Shown: positions 17,945-27,820 of the stretch, piece by piece
How the letters are laid out: each line of letters starts with the position of its first letter
How positions within the stretch are numbered: position 1 is the stretch's first letter
DNA from: Paraburkholderia gardini
Lineage (GTDB): Bacteria > Pseudomonadota > Gammaproteobacteria > Burkholderiales > Burkholderiaceae
Length of the DNA stretch: 64,000 nucleotides
Reading direction: 5' to 3'
Assembly (NCBI RefSeq): GCF_907164575.1
Contig: NZ_CAJQYY010000006.1
Coordinates: 124,001-188,000, forward strand
Position numbers and translations under genes: made by a program
Notes under the pieces: model-generated
What the model was told of the DNA's origin: nothing
Databases searched by the model: none
The model's input: the letters and a program-made list of their open reading frames with translations, nothing else

Positions 17945-18891
17945 ACCGCTGCCCCGTGGTGATTGTTCTGGTAAGGATGATGTTCGCGCCAGTGACGCGC
18001 GATATCGACGCGCCGTGTTACCCAGACGCGATCGTGCTGCTCGATATGATCGAGAAAACGCTGCAATGCCCGGAAGCGGCCCGGACGGCCCAGCAGCCGG
18101 CAATGCATGCCGATCGACAGCATCTTCGGTGCTTCGCCGCCCTCTTCGTAAAGCACGTCGAACGCATCGCGCAGATACGTGAAAAAGTGATCGGCGGTGT
18201 TAAAGCCCTGCGGGCTTGCGAAACGCATGTCGTTGGTGTCGAGCGTGTAGGGCACGATCAGTTGCGGTTTCGTTTCGCCGCCCGTCACTTCGACGTCCAT
18301 CCAGAACGGCAGGTCGTCGCCGTAATAATCCGAGTCGTACAGAAAGCCGCCGTATTCGGCGACGAGACGATGGGTGTTCGGACTGTCGCGACCGGTGTAC
18401 CAGCCGAGCGGACGCTCGCCCGTGATGCGTTCGATCGCTTCCATACCAAGACGCATGTGCTCTGCTTCTTTCTCCGGCGACATGTCCTGATAGTGAATCC
18501 AGCGATACCCGTGGCATGCGATCTCATGACCGAGCTCGACAAATGCGCGCGCGAGGTCCGGATTACGTTCGACCGCCATGCCCACGCCAAACACGGTCAG
18601 CGGCAGCCGGCGCTTTTCGAATTCGCGCAGGATGCGCCACACGCCGGCGCGCGAGCCATATTCGTAGATCGACTCCATGCTCATGTGTCGGGACGGATAG
18701 GCCGCCGCACCGACGATTTCCGACAGGAACTGCTCCGAGCCCGGATCGCCATGCAGCACGCAATTCTCGCCGCCTTCTTCGTAGTTGAGCACGAACTGCA
18801 CGGCGACGCGGGCGCGACCGGGCCAGTTCGCCTGCACCGGATGCCGGCCGTAGCCGATCAGATCGCGTGGGTAGTTCGAATCGAATGACAT
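17941..18891 (-). CDS. puuE: Allantoinase of the polysaccharide-deacetylase-like type
   Basis: 316 residues beginning MSFDSNYPRDLIGYGRHP. It contains ACHGYRWIHYQDMSPEKEAEHM (metal and active-site region of the NodB-like fold), GWYTGRDSPNTHRL, YDSDYYGDDLPFW and a late MLSIGMHCRLLGRPGR. This is PuuE, a cofactor-independent allantoinase unrelated to amidohydrolase AllB; it hydrolyses allantoin to allantoate. It starts the puuE-uraD-alc-allA operon. No strong Shine-Dalgarno is seen before the ATG. Confidence 0.94.
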   Translation of the reverse strand: MSFDSNYPRDLIGYGRHPVQANWPGRARVAVQFVLNYEEGGENCVLHGDPGSEQFLSEIVGAAAYPSRHMSMESIYEYGSRAGVWRILREFEKRRLPLTVFGVGMAVERNPDLARAFVELGHEIACHGYRWIHYQDMSPEKEAEHMRLGMEAIERITGERPLGWYTGRDSPNTHRLVAEYGGFLYDSDYYGDDLPFWMDVEVTGGETKPQLIVPYTLDTNDMRFASPQGFNTADHFFTYLRDAFDVLYEEGGEAPKMLSIGMHCRLLGRPGRFRALQRFLDHIEQHDRVWVTRRVDIARHWREHHPYQNNHHGAAV

Positions 18892-19048
18892 GATTTTGAC
18901 GAAAACAGGGTAATGACGTTGCGACGGGAATTCGCGGGGGCGACAGGCGCGAAACGGCGAAAAGCCGTATCGCTATCCTGCCACCAGGACGAAGTCAGTG
19001 TAGCGAAAACACCCGGATGCGCCCATACATCCGGACAGATAGTGCGGG

Positions 19049-19876
19049 TCAGACGGAATGTATGTGCGTCGGCGCCGTGGGCGCGGCTTCGCCCGCCGAA
19101 CCGCTCGTGTTTACCCCTGGTGCAGCTGCATCTGTCGCATCGCCCGTCGGGCTGAAGCGCGCGAACTCGCCGTCGTAGCGCTTTGCCAGCGGCCGCGCAT
19201 AATCGCCGCGCTTGGCTGTACCCAGACGCAGCGACACCAGGGCCTCCACCCATTTGACCGCCGCCGTGACGCCTTCGATAACCGGCGCACCCAGCGCATC
19301 CTCGATTTCCGCGCACAGTTCGGCCATGCCCGCGCAACCGAGCACGATCGCGTCCGAACCGTCTTCGTCGAGCGCCCGGCGGCATTCGTCGAGGATGATG
19401 CGACGCGCCGCCGACCCCGGACGGTCGAGTTCGAGCACGGCGACGTCTGTCGCGCGCACGTTGCGGCAGAAACGCTTCATGCCGTAGCGCTCAGCGAGAT
19501 GCCATGCCATGCCGCAGGTGCGCGACAGCGTCGTCACGACGGAGAAGCCCGGTGCCAGCACGCTCGCCGCGTGCATCGCGGCTTCGGCAATGCCGATCAC
19601 CGGTCCACGCGCCAGTTCGCGTGCCGCGTACAACCCCGGATCGCCGAAACACGCGATCACGTAGCCGTCGAAGCCCTCCCGCTCGCCCGCCGCGATCTCG
19701 GCCAGCAGGCCCGGCGTGGCCAGCGCTTCGTCGTAATAGCCTTCGATGGACGGCGGTCCCATCTTCGGGCTGACCGCAACGAGCTCGGTGCCGGGCGCGA
19801 CGACATCACGGGCACAGCGGCCCATCGCGTCCGTCATCCGTTGCGTTGTGTTGGGATTGATGAGCTTGATACGCAT
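19049..19876 (-). CDS. Aspartate/glutamate/hydantoin racemase family protein, probable allantoin racemase
   Basis: 275 residues starting MRIKLINPNTTQRMTDAM, the characteristic start of hydantoin/allantoin racemases, with two catalytic cysteines expected at YVIACFGDPG (about 75) and IVLGCAGMAEL (about 180). AAGGAG precedes the ATG. It lies 24 nt behind the permease gene and 157 nt before puuE. In this context it most likely interconverts allantoin enantiomers so that both can be used by PuuE and Alc. Roughly the last 30 residues are a low-complexity Ala/Thr/Gly tail. Confidence 0.88.
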   Translation of the reverse strand: MRIKLINPNTTQRMTDAMGRCARDVVAPGTELVAVSPKMGPPSIEGYYDEALATPGLLAEIAAGEREGFDGYVIACFGDPGLYAARELARGPVIGIAEAAMHAASVLAPGFSVVTTLSRTCGMAWHLAERYGMKRFCRNVRATDVAVLELDRPGSAARRIILDECRRALDEDGSDAIVLGCAGMAELCAEIEDALGAPVIEGVTAAVKWVEALVSLRLGTAKRGDYARPLAKRYDGEFARFSPTGDATDAAAPGVNTSGSAGEAAPTAPTHIHSV

Positions 19877-19900
19877 GTCGACTCCTTGCGGCAACGTCAC

Positions 19901-21385
19901 TTACTTGCGCGCGAGTGCGCGATAGAACACGGCGCCGAGCAGCGCCCCGATGAACCACGAGAAATTCGCCATGCCATTGATGCCCGGTACGAGCACGCAG
20001 GCAACCGCGATTGCAGCTGCCGGCAGTAACGCAAGGACAGCGGTGTAGTTCACGCCGTTGCGATACCAGTACGCGCCCTTTTCCGACATCGAGTACAGAT
20101 CGTGCAGTTCGATCTTCTGACGCTTCACGAGATAGAAGTCGACGATCAGCACGCCGTACAAAGGGCCAATAAAACTGCCCAGGACGTCGAGCGTGTAGTG
20201 GATTACCGTCGGGTTGTTGAAGAGATTCCACGGCGTGATGAAAATCGACGCTACCGCCGCCAGCATCCCACCCGCGCGCCAGCTGATAAGACGCGGCGCC
20301 ACGTTCGAGAAGTCGAACGCCGGCGAGACAAAATTCGCCACGATGTTGATGCCGATCGTCGCGATCGTGAAGGTCAGCGCGCCAAGCACGACTGCCATCG
20401 GATAGTCGATGCGGCCCACCGTTTCGACCGGATCGGTAATCAGTTGGCCGAACACCGGCAGCGTGGCGGCCGTCGTGATCACCGTGACCAGCGAGAACGC
20501 AAGGAAGTTGACCGGCAAGCCCCAGAAATTGCCGCGTTTCACGCTGCGAAAGCTCTTGCCGTAGCGCGAGAAGTCGCCGAAGTTCAGCATCGGTCCGGAG
20601 AAGTACGACACCACCAGCGAGATTGCCGTGATCATTACCGGCACGACTTCCATGCCGTGATACTTCACGCCGCCCAGGTTGATGCCGATGTTCTGCCAGC
20701 CCGCGCGCCACACCATGTAGCCGGCCAGAATGAACATCACGATATACACGGCCGGGCCGGCGAAGTCGATGAACTTCTTGATCGTTTCCATGCCGTTCCA
20801 GAACACGAATGCCTGAAGTACCCAGAGCACCATGAAGCCGGCCCAACCCACCGTCGACAGGCCCATGAAACCGTGATGGTGCACGTCGGCATAAGGCAGC
20901 ATTTGCGGGAAGAACTTGAGCACGACGATCACGAGCGCGCTCGACGCGAGATACGTCTGGATGCCATACCACGCCACCGCGATCAGGCCGCGAATCACAG
21001 CCGGCACGTTCGCGCCGAGCACGCCGAACGTCGAACGACACGCGACCGGATACGGCACACCGTTCAGCTGGCTTGGCTTCGCGATCAGGTTGCACAGCAG
21101 GTTGACGATCGCGATGCCGACCAGCAGCGCGATCAGCACCTGCCAGCTTGTCAGACCGAGTGCGAAGAGACTTCCCGCGAACACATAACCGCCGACGCTA
21201 TGCACGTCCGACATCCAGAACGCGAAGATGTTGTATGCGCTCCACGTCTGATGTTTCAGCGGCGCAAGATCTTCGTTGTACAGACGTTCGCTGTAGCCCG
21301 CGGGCATGGATGGATTGCCGTCGCCGGCGCCCTCTTCGAACGTGGGAATGGCGGGATTACCCGGTGCTGCACTGAACTGAACCAT
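19901..21385 (-). CDS. NCS1 family nucleobase:cation symporter, likely allantoin or hydantoin permease
   Basis: 494 residues with about twelve membrane spans. NCS1 hallmarks are NEDLAPLKHQTWSAYNIFAFWMSDVHSVG (residues 34-62), PYPVACRSTFGVLGANVPAV and the late GPLYGVLIVDFYLVKRQ. CAAGGAGGAG precedes the ATG. NCS1 carriers bring in uracil, cytosine, allantoin or hydantoins with Na+ or H+. Position at the head of the racemase and allantoinase genes points to allantoin. The GntR gene lies upstream on the same strand. Confidence 0.92.
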   Translation of the reverse strand: MVQFSAAPGNPAIPTFEEGAGDGNPSMPAGYSERLYNEDLAPLKHQTWSAYNIFAFWMSDVHSVGGYVFAGSLFALGLTSWQVLIALLVGIAIVNLLCNLIAKPSQLNGVPYPVACRSTFGVLGANVPAVIRGLIAVAWYGIQTYLASSALVIVVLKFFPQMLPYADVHHHGFMGLSTVGWAGFMVLWVLQAFVFWNGMETIKKFIDFAGPAVYIVMFILAGYMVWRAGWQNIGINLGGVKYHGMEVVPVMITAISLVVSYFSGPMLNFGDFSRYGKSFRSVKRGNFWGLPVNFLAFSLVTVITTAATLPVFGQLITDPVETVGRIDYPMAVVLGALTFTIATIGINIVANFVSPAFDFSNVAPRLISWRAGGMLAAVASIFITPWNLFNNPTVIHYTLDVLGSFIGPLYGVLIVDFYLVKRQKIELHDLYSMSEKGAYWYRNGVNYTAVLALLPAAAIAVACVLVPGINGMANFSWFIGALLGAVFYRALARK

Positions 21386-21688
21386 GACTCCTCCTTGGAA
21401 TGAGATCAGCTGAACACTGATCGTGGGGCACTCTCGTCCGCCTGCGTCGCGCGCCGTTTTTCATTCCGGCAAGTTGCGTTTGCATGCGGGCGCCGCGGTT
21501 GTGTCCGTACTTACGTACTTGTTTTTATGGTTTGAAACGGGCCGCGAACCCGTCCTCAAACGTCTCCTGGAGCACGACACACGTTGCGTACCAGCGCAGC
21601 GCGGTCACCGTGCATTTATTCGATTCGCTTCAGTTCACATTCAGTGCAGCGCAGCCGCTCCCGGGCGCGCCGTGGTCATGCCAGTGGC
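21386..21688. other. Intergenic region between GntR regulator and permease
   Basis: About 300 bases with no gene that can be supported. It should hold the promoter for the permease-racemase-puuE-uraD-alc-allA run; a run of AT-rich sequence at about 21500-21540 is the likeliest place. Confidence 0.35.
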
Positions 21689-22399
21689 TTACAGATGCCG
21701 GCCTGCGCGCGGGCCAAATATTTCGTGCAGATCCGCCGCGCTGTTCGCCGGGCGGTCGAGCATCTTCAGTTCCACGCTCTGCAGATGGCGCGACATCAGG
21801 GCCGCGGCTTCCGTTGCATTGCCGGCGTCGAGCGCGACGAGAATCGCTTCGTGATCTTCGAACGAACACGGGCTGCGACCCAGCGATTCGTACAGTGCCG
21901 AGATCAGTGTCGAACGCGCGACGAGGCCGTTCAGACAGTCACACAGCACCGTGTTGCCTGTCAGCGACGCAAGCTCGGTATGGAACTCGCCGGACAGACG
22001 GATCCACGCGGGAAAATCACGCGTTTCGAACGCCTTGCGTTCGCGGCCGATCATGCCGCCGATGCCTTTCAACCGGCGCGCCCCGTGCCCGGTGCAAATT
22101 TTCTCGACTACCGCGAGTTCGACGATGCGACGCATCTCGAAGACCTCGTGGACCTCCTGCAGCGAAGGGCTTGCGACGAACGCACCGCGATTCGGTTCGA
22201 GATCGACGAGGTGGTCGGTCGCGAGGAGCGCAAGCGCCTGACGGATCGGTCCACGCTTCACGTTAAACACTTCGCAGAGCTGCGCCTCGGTCAGCTTGGC
22301 GCCTGGCGAAAGCCGATGCTCGAGGATCGCAGCGCGAATGCGCTCGGCGATCACTTCGGGTTTCGTGCCTGCGGAAGCTGCGGATATGTTTTCAGACAT
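21689..22399 (-). CDS. GntR family (FadR subfamily) regulator
   Basis: 236 residues with an N-terminal winged helix (VIAERIRAAILEHRLSPGAKLTEAQLCEVFNVKRGPIRQALALL, 15-58) and a C-terminal all-helical FCD domain with the metal-binding histidines expected around DFPAWIRLSGEFHTELA and MSRHLQSVEL. It is upstream of and codirectional with the allantoin permease gene, so it probably controls the allantoin part of the purine locus. Two TTGTCAACAA sites lie in its own upstream region. Confidence 0.9.
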   Translation of the reverse strand: MSENISAASAGTKPEVIAERIRAAILEHRLSPGAKLTEAQLCEVFNVKRGPIRQALALLATDHLVDLEPNRGAFVASPSLQEVHEVFEMRRIVELAVVEKICTGHGARRLKGIGGMIGRERKAFETRDFPAWIRLSGEFHTELASLTGNTVLCDCLNGLVARSTLISALYESLGRSPCSFEDHEAILVALDAGNATEAAALMSRHLQSVELKMLDRPANSAADLHEIFGPRAGRHL

Positions 22400-22443
22400 G
22401 ATGTGCGTCTCGGTATGTTGGGTATCTTAGGATGGACATTAAG

Positions 22444-22455
22444 ATTGTCAACAAT
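22444..22455. promoter_or_regulatory. Candidate GntR/FadR-type operator, copy 1
   Basis: ATTGTCAACAAT has mirror arms ATTGT/ACAAT around CA. It lies 45 nt upstream of the GntR start and contains the 10-mer TTGTCAACAA that recurs at 22589-22598. FadR-subfamily operators often follow TNGT-(spacer)-ACNA, which this fits. Confidence 0.5.
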
Positions 22456-22587
22456 TTTTAGATAAAATTAGCGACAATCCCCGGGTCAAATAATCACTGC
22501 CAGATTACTCCGCGCGGGCAAATGCATTGTATCAAGGCGCCTACGCCGATTTAACGGTGAAACGGACGAACGTTTTCTGGCTGACTT

Positions 22588-22599
22588 TTTGTCAACAAA
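22588..22599. promoter_or_regulatory. Candidate GntR/FadR-type operator, copy 2
   Basis: TTTGTCAACAAA shares the core TTGTCAACAA with the site 144 bases away. It lies between the GntR gene and ldcA, upstream of the first copy. Confidence 0.45.
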
Positions 22600-22672
22600 C
22601 CTTTCTTTTCCCGGCATCATCTGTGCATGTGGGAACGTTGGAATAACTGACGGTTAGTTGCGTTTCTGCGTG

Positions 22673-22698
22673 AAAATAAAGCGGGCAGCGCCCGCTTT
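22673..22698 (-). terminator. Rho-independent terminator of ldcA
   Basis: A 9-bp perfect stem (22678-22686 with 22690-22698, AAAGCGGGC) with a 3-nt loop is followed on the minus strand by ATTTT. It lies about 20 nt past the ldcA stop. Confidence 0.8.
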
Positions 22699-22718
22699 CC
22701 CCTGCTGCAAAACGAACC

Positions 22719-23645
22719 TCAGGTGAGATAGGGGTATCCGGAGACCGTCAACGTAAAGCCATGGGTGTCCGCCTTGAGTTGCGCGTCGGCACCGACAGGC
22801 AGCGTCAACATATCCTCGACGTGGCCAAACTGAAGGCCCGTAATCACCGGAATACCAATCACTGAGCGGATCTGCCCGACCATCGCATTCAGGTCGTAAC
22901 CATTGTCATAATCGAACGGCCGGCCGCCGGAAAAATCGCCGAGCACGAGCGCCTGCTGCTGCGCAAGAATTCCCGATAGATGCAACTGGTAGATCATCCG
23001 TTCGATCCGGAACGGCTGCTCGTTGACGTCTTCGAGAAAAAGAATGCCGTGCTCGACGGGCGGCATATACGGCGTGCCGACGAGCGACGTCAGCACCGCC
23101 AGATTGCCCCCCCACAGCGTGCCGCTGACTTCGACAGGCTGAACCTGCGGAACGTGGCTCGTGACCGTGAAGGACGGTTTCGACAGCGTTTCCCAGAAAT
23201 GCTGCATCGTGAAGTTGCTGACTTTCTCGGCCCCGAAATCGCTCATCAGCATCGGGCCGCCGAAGGTCGTCAGGCCGGCGCGCGCCAGCAGCGCCATCTG
23301 GATGGCCGTGAAATCGCTGTGACCGACGAATGCAACGGGCTGATCCGTGAGGCGTCGCTGCAGGCCTTCATAGTCGAGGCCGTGCAGAATGCGCACCGCG
23401 CCGTAGCCGCCACGCACGGCCAGCACGATGTCGGGCAGCTTGCGCGACGCATCCGCGAGGCGGTTGAGTTCCGCGGCGCGCTCGCCGTCCGTTCCCGCGA
23501 ACCGCTGAAAGCGGCGCTCGGTTGCCTGCACACCCACGACGTGATGCCCTTGATGACGAAGCCGGCCGAGGGCGCGATGAACGACCGCCGGATCATGTGG
23601 ATAGCCCGAGGGCGCGATTAGTTCGATGGTGCGAGGCGCGATCAT
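22719..23645 (-). CDS. ldcA: Muramoyltetrapeptide L,D-carboxypeptidase
   Basis: 308 residues of the serine peptidase S66 family. The nucleophile lies in VAFVGHSDFTA (S110), the glutamate in FLEDVNEQPFR and the histidine in LQFGHVEDML; an RGGYGAVRILHGLD segment (78-91) is also typical. LdcA removes the terminal D-alanine from tetrapeptides during murein recycling in the cytoplasm; there is no signal peptide. It lies 40 nt behind tadA in the same direction, so the two may be cotranscribed with the DUF1992 gene. Confidence 0.92.
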   Translation of the reverse strand: MIAPRTIELIAPSGYPHDPAVVHRALGRLRHQGHHVVGVQATERRFQRFAGTDGERAAELNRLADASRKLPDIVLAVRGGYGAVRILHGLDYEGLQRRLTDQPVAFVGHSDFTAIQMALLARAGLTTFGGPMLMSDFGAEKVSNFTMQHFWETLSKPSFTVTSHVPQVQPVEVSGTLWGGNLAVLTSLVGTPYMPPVEHGILFLEDVNEQPFRIERMIYQLHLSGILAQQQALVLGDFSGGRPFDYDNGYDLNAMVGQIRSVIGIPVITGLQFGHVEDMLTLPVGADAQLKADTHGFTLTVSGYPYLT

Positions 23646-23684
23646 AGGTGAAATGGGTAAACGCTCTGATGGGGACGATTCAGA

Positions 23685-24652
<968 letters not shown>

Positions 24653-24867
24653 CAGCAATCCAGCACGTTGAGGCTCTGGCATTCTATCAGGGTGCTCAAA
24701 GGAAGTTCTGGCGCCGCGCTGGCGACCGCCAGACCGGCTCGCGGCGATTCGACTCCAACGGTCGGTCACCCCCGATCGCGACGCTGATGATAGCCGCCCC
24801 GGCCACCATCAAACGACCTGCGGCGGATGACCACGCCGGCCGCGCGATTTTCTTCTGGCCTTTGATT

Positions 24868-24904
24868 AGGGAAAACCCTATAATTACATCCAAGGGAAAA
24901 CCCT
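24868..24904 (+). promoter_or_regulatory. Promoter with two AGGGAAAACCCT elements
   Basis: The dodecamer AGGGAAAACCCT occurs at 24868-24879 and 24893-24904, 25 bases apart. Each has AGGG/CCCT mirror arms around AAAA. Between them is a perfect -10 box TATAAT (24879-24884) that shares a base with the first copy; no good -35 is seen, so an activator or an alternative factor may be required. It precedes the small gene at 24933. Confidence 0.6.
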
Positions 24905-24932
24905 CTCACCAGCATTCAACAAAGGAATCGTC

Positions 24933-25091
24933 ATGAGCTATCTTTTCGCACTCTTTCAAAAGGTTAGCGATCTTTTTGCGTCGCACCATCTGCCCCTGGA
25001 TTCGGACTACTCGTACGCCGCGCGTCACCGCGAAGCGGAGCGCATTCGCCAGTCGCAGGCCACGCTGTTCGGCATTCGTCTGACAGACTAA
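24933..25091 (+). CDS. Small hypothetical protein, 52 residues
   Basis: An ATG with AAAGGAA seven bases upstream opens a 52-codon frame: MSYLFALFQKVSDLFASHH at the start and ATLFGIRLTD at the end, with an Arg/Glu-rich helix (RHREAERIRQ) between. It lies immediately after a perfect -10 box and paired dyads, so expression is likely. The start resembles small Burkholderiales proteins of the DUF3563 or DUF1127 kind, but I cannot assign it to a family. No membrane span or cysteine is present. Confidence 0.7.
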   Translation: MSYLFALFQKVSDLFASHHLPLDSDYSYAARHREAERIRQSQATLFGIRLTD

Positions 25092-25374
25092 TCCGCTTCA
25101 CGTTATATCGCCGGTACCGTTTGTGCTTTTCTCCTGACGGGGTAACGCACTGAACGGGACGACTGACATTCACCGGTCTGAGTTCGCGACGGCGATGTGC
25201 GCATCTCGCCGCCGCTCTATTTCGCGGCTGCCGCGACAAGCCCGGTCGCAATGGCTCCCGGCGACGCCAGTTCGTTTCCGCGGCCTAATGGAATGACTCC
25301 ATCGGCGTCGGCTGCGCCGTCACTCTCCTCTCCGATCTTCATCTGCTTGCCTGCCCTGAGGACGTTCAGTGTCC

Positions 25375-26199
25375 TCACGCGTCGTCGCGAAACAGCCCGT
25401 TGAGCGTCGCGCCCGGCGCAGCGTTCGCAAAACCATCAAAACGCCCTTCGGCCAGCCGCTGCGCGGCATGCATGAGTCCACCCCAGGCGGCGCGAGCCAG
25501 TCCACCGCCCACGCTGATGCGTCGCACGCCAAGGCGGGCGACATCCTGCACGGTCAGATCCGAGGTCGATCCAATCAACAGGTTCACCGGCTTCGGTGCG
25601 ACTGCCGCCACCACCGCTTCGATCTGTTCCCGCGTTTGAATGCCCGGTGCGTAGAGGCAGTCCGCGCCGGCCGCCGCGTATGCCTTGAGACGCGCGATCG
25701 CGTCGTCGAGATCCGGCACGCCCGCGACGAAATTTTCCGCACGGCCGACGAGCAGCGTATCGCCGCCACGCGCGTCGATGGCGCGACGCGCGGCCTTGAT
25801 CCGCTTCACGGCGACATCGATGGCGAATAGCGGCGCATCGGCGTCGCCAGTCGAGTCTTCGACCGAGAGGCCCGCGACGCCTGTTTCAACCGCCAGCCCG
25901 ACGCTCTGCGCAACCTCCTCCTCATTCATGCCGAAGCCGTTCTCGAAGTCGGCGTTGACGGGCAAGTCGGTCGCATCGACGAGCGCGCGCAGATGAGCGA
26001 GGATCGCCTCGCGCGGCGAACTGTTGTCCGCCTTGCCCATCGACCACGCGAATCCGGAACTGGTCGTCGCCAGCGCCTTGAAGCCGAGGCTTTGCAGATA
26101 GCGGGCACTTCCGATATCCCACGGATTGGGTAGCACGAAGCAACCCGATGTGTGCAGATCACGAAAAATTGCGCGTTTTTCGGCGGCGGTGCGAGGCAT
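25375..26199 (-). CDS. Isocitrate lyase/PEP mutase family protein
   Basis: 274 residues with a TIM barrel of this superfamily: LPNPWDIGSARYLQSLGFKALATTSSGFAWS (23-53), NADFENGFG (82-90, metal site), GLSVEDSTGD and RAENF. The KKCGH loop of true isocitrate lyases is absent. Related enzymes cleave or form C-C or P-C bonds in 2-hydroxy dicarboxylates, for example oxaloacetate decarboxylase or carboxyphosphoenolpyruvate mutase; the substrate is unknown. CAGGAGA precedes the ATG. It is monocistronic. Confidence 0.85.
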   Translation of the reverse strand: MPRTAAEKRAIFRDLHTSGCFVLPNPWDIGSARYLQSLGFKALATTSSGFAWSMGKADNSSPREAILAHLRALVDATDLPVNADFENGFGMNEEEVAQSVGLAVETGVAGLSVEDSTGDADAPLFAIDVAVKRIKAARRAIDARGGDTLLVGRAENFVAGVPDLDDAIARLKAYAAAGADCLYAPGIQTREQIEAVVAAVAPKPVNLLIGSTSDLTVQDVARLGVRRISVGGGLARAAWGGLMHAAQRLAEGRFDGFANAAPGATLNGLFRDDA

Positions 26200-26883
26200 G
26201 GCGTATCTCCTGAATCGGGAAGCCGGGGGCTCCTGAGGGTGTTATGCGGGTAGACGGTGCGTCAGGCGTGGGGTTCAGCGACGGGCAAGCGCAACGACAT
26301 TACGCCGGGCGTGACGGTTAGTCAAAGTGAGTCAAAGTGGCAGCTGGCGGCGCCATCGCCAACCTTCGGAGTCTGAGCGAAAGGATGGATCGACGCCGAC
26401 GCCCCGGATACAAAGCACTACTGAGGTTATCTGCAATTCCATCAAACCCGGATGAACCCGGAACGGATACACCAGATCGAACAGCAAGTTCGCGATGCTG
26501 CCGCGCAGCGCCCTTCCCGGCTTCTGCGTATCCAACAAACAACCTGGGCCCTGCGGGCCGGCAGCGCGTGGCCAGCCTTCCCCGCAATAGCCGCGACGCC
26601 CGAATGCGCTTTGAGGACTACCTCGAATATCGGCAAGTGTTTAGACCATATTGCGCTAAGCACTTTTAGGCCTGTTCTATCAAGAATTCAATCTATCACG
26701 GCGTGATGGTTGTTCGGTAAAGTTGCGGTGCTGCGCATCCATGGCAAGTGCATGGAAGGCAACAGCACGTTCAATCCCGGGCACCCCAATACGACCGGAA
26801 TCGCTGCATGGCGTGAATTGCCTGATACGGGCACGCCGGATGGCACATCCACGTACACGTCGTTAGATCATCTGGAGGATCGC
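26200..26883. other. Intergenic region before SsuABC-like operon
   Basis: About 680 bases with no convincing gene. Visible structure: a tandem GTCAAAGTGA/GTCAAAGTGG at 26321-26340 and a perfect 13-bp palindrome ATCACGGCGTGAT at 26695-26707. The palindrome lies 177 bases upstream of the permease ATG and could be a regulator site. Confidence 0.4.
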
Positions 26884-27738
26884 ATGGCCGAAAGGCAGCT
26901 GGAGCAGACAGGCCATTTTGCTACGAGGCCCGCTTTCAACGCGTTTGATTCTGGAATCGAGAAGGTCCGCCATCTGAAGATATGGGCCTTTCTCAATCGA
27001 TACGGTGTGCTGATCCTGTTCTTCGCGCTATGGCAGACTGGCAGTTCTCGCGGATGGCTCAATCCAGCGGTGATTCCGCCTGTCGACGCTATCGTGCGCG
27101 CACTGTTTGCCGCGCTGGTCAATGGCGTGCTGCTCGGCGACCTGTTCATCAGCCTGCAGCGGGCTGGCATCGCGTTCGGCGCAGCCGTCGTCGTGTCGAT
27201 CCCACTGGGTCTCGTCATGGGTACGTTCTCGCGGTTCGAGAACGCGATTGATCCGATCTTGCAGATGTTCCGCCAGACGTCCGCGCTCGCCGTCTACCCG
27301 ATTTTCATTCTGCTGATGGGTCTTGGGGAAACGTCGAAGGTGTTCGTGATTTTCTGGGCAACGGTGTTTCCGCTGCTGATGAATACGATGACGGGCGTCA
27401 AGCAGGTCGACCGGCGTCTGATCGAGATGGCGAGCATGTTTGGTGCGTCGAAACTGCAGACTTTCCGCCGCGTGACCCTGCCCGGCGCGATTCCGTCGAT
27501 TTTCGTCGGGCTGCGCCTGAGCGCCGGGACGGCTTTGCTGATGCTGGTGGCGTCGGAAATGATCGGGGCCAATCAGGGGCTCGGTTTCAAGGTCATGCAG
27601 GCCCAGTACAACTTTCAGATCCCGCTCATGTTTGGCGCGATCGTTCTTCTCGCCGGCCTCGGTTTGCTCAGTAACTACTCGTTGATCTTCCTGCAAAGAA
27701 AAATATGCAAATGGGTCGATCCGAGAGATATCGGATGA
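26884..27738 (+). CDS. ABC transporter permease, SsuC/TauC type
   Basis: 284 residues with six predicted membrane spans and the inner-membrane EAA-like loop near IEMASMFGASKLQTFRRVTLPGAIPSIFVGLR. The ATG at 26884 has CTGGAGG upstream; sequence before it is open but not family-like. This is the permease of a nitrate/sulfonate/taurine-type importer and is followed by its binding protein and ATPase in order. The gene order permease-binding protein-ATPase is less usual than binding protein first. Confidence 0.88.
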   Translation: MAERQLEQTGHFATRPAFNAFDSGIEKVRHLKIWAFLNRYGVLILFFALWQTGSSRGWLNPAVIPPVDAIVRALFAALVNGVLLGDLFISLQRAGIAFGAAVVVSIPLGLVMGTFSRFENAIDPILQMFRQTSALAVYPIFILLMGLGETSKVFVIFWATVFPLLMNTMTGVKQVDRRLIEMASMFGASKLQTFRRVTLPGAIPSIFVGLRLSAGTALLMLVASEMIGANQGLGFKVMQAQYNFQIPLMFGAIVLLAGLGLLSNYSLIFLQRKICKWVDPRDIG

Positions 27739-27820
27739 ATCCGGCTCCAGCAGCCGCACCGTTGTCCCCTCGCGTTTCTCTTGACTTCATCCGCACAAAA
27801 AATACTGGAGTGGCAAACCG

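Noticed and set aside
25357..25377. Hairpin TGAGGAC/GTCCTCA at the end of the PEP-mutase-like gene
   Set aside because: It overlaps the stop codon and has no T-run after it, so it was not called a terminator.
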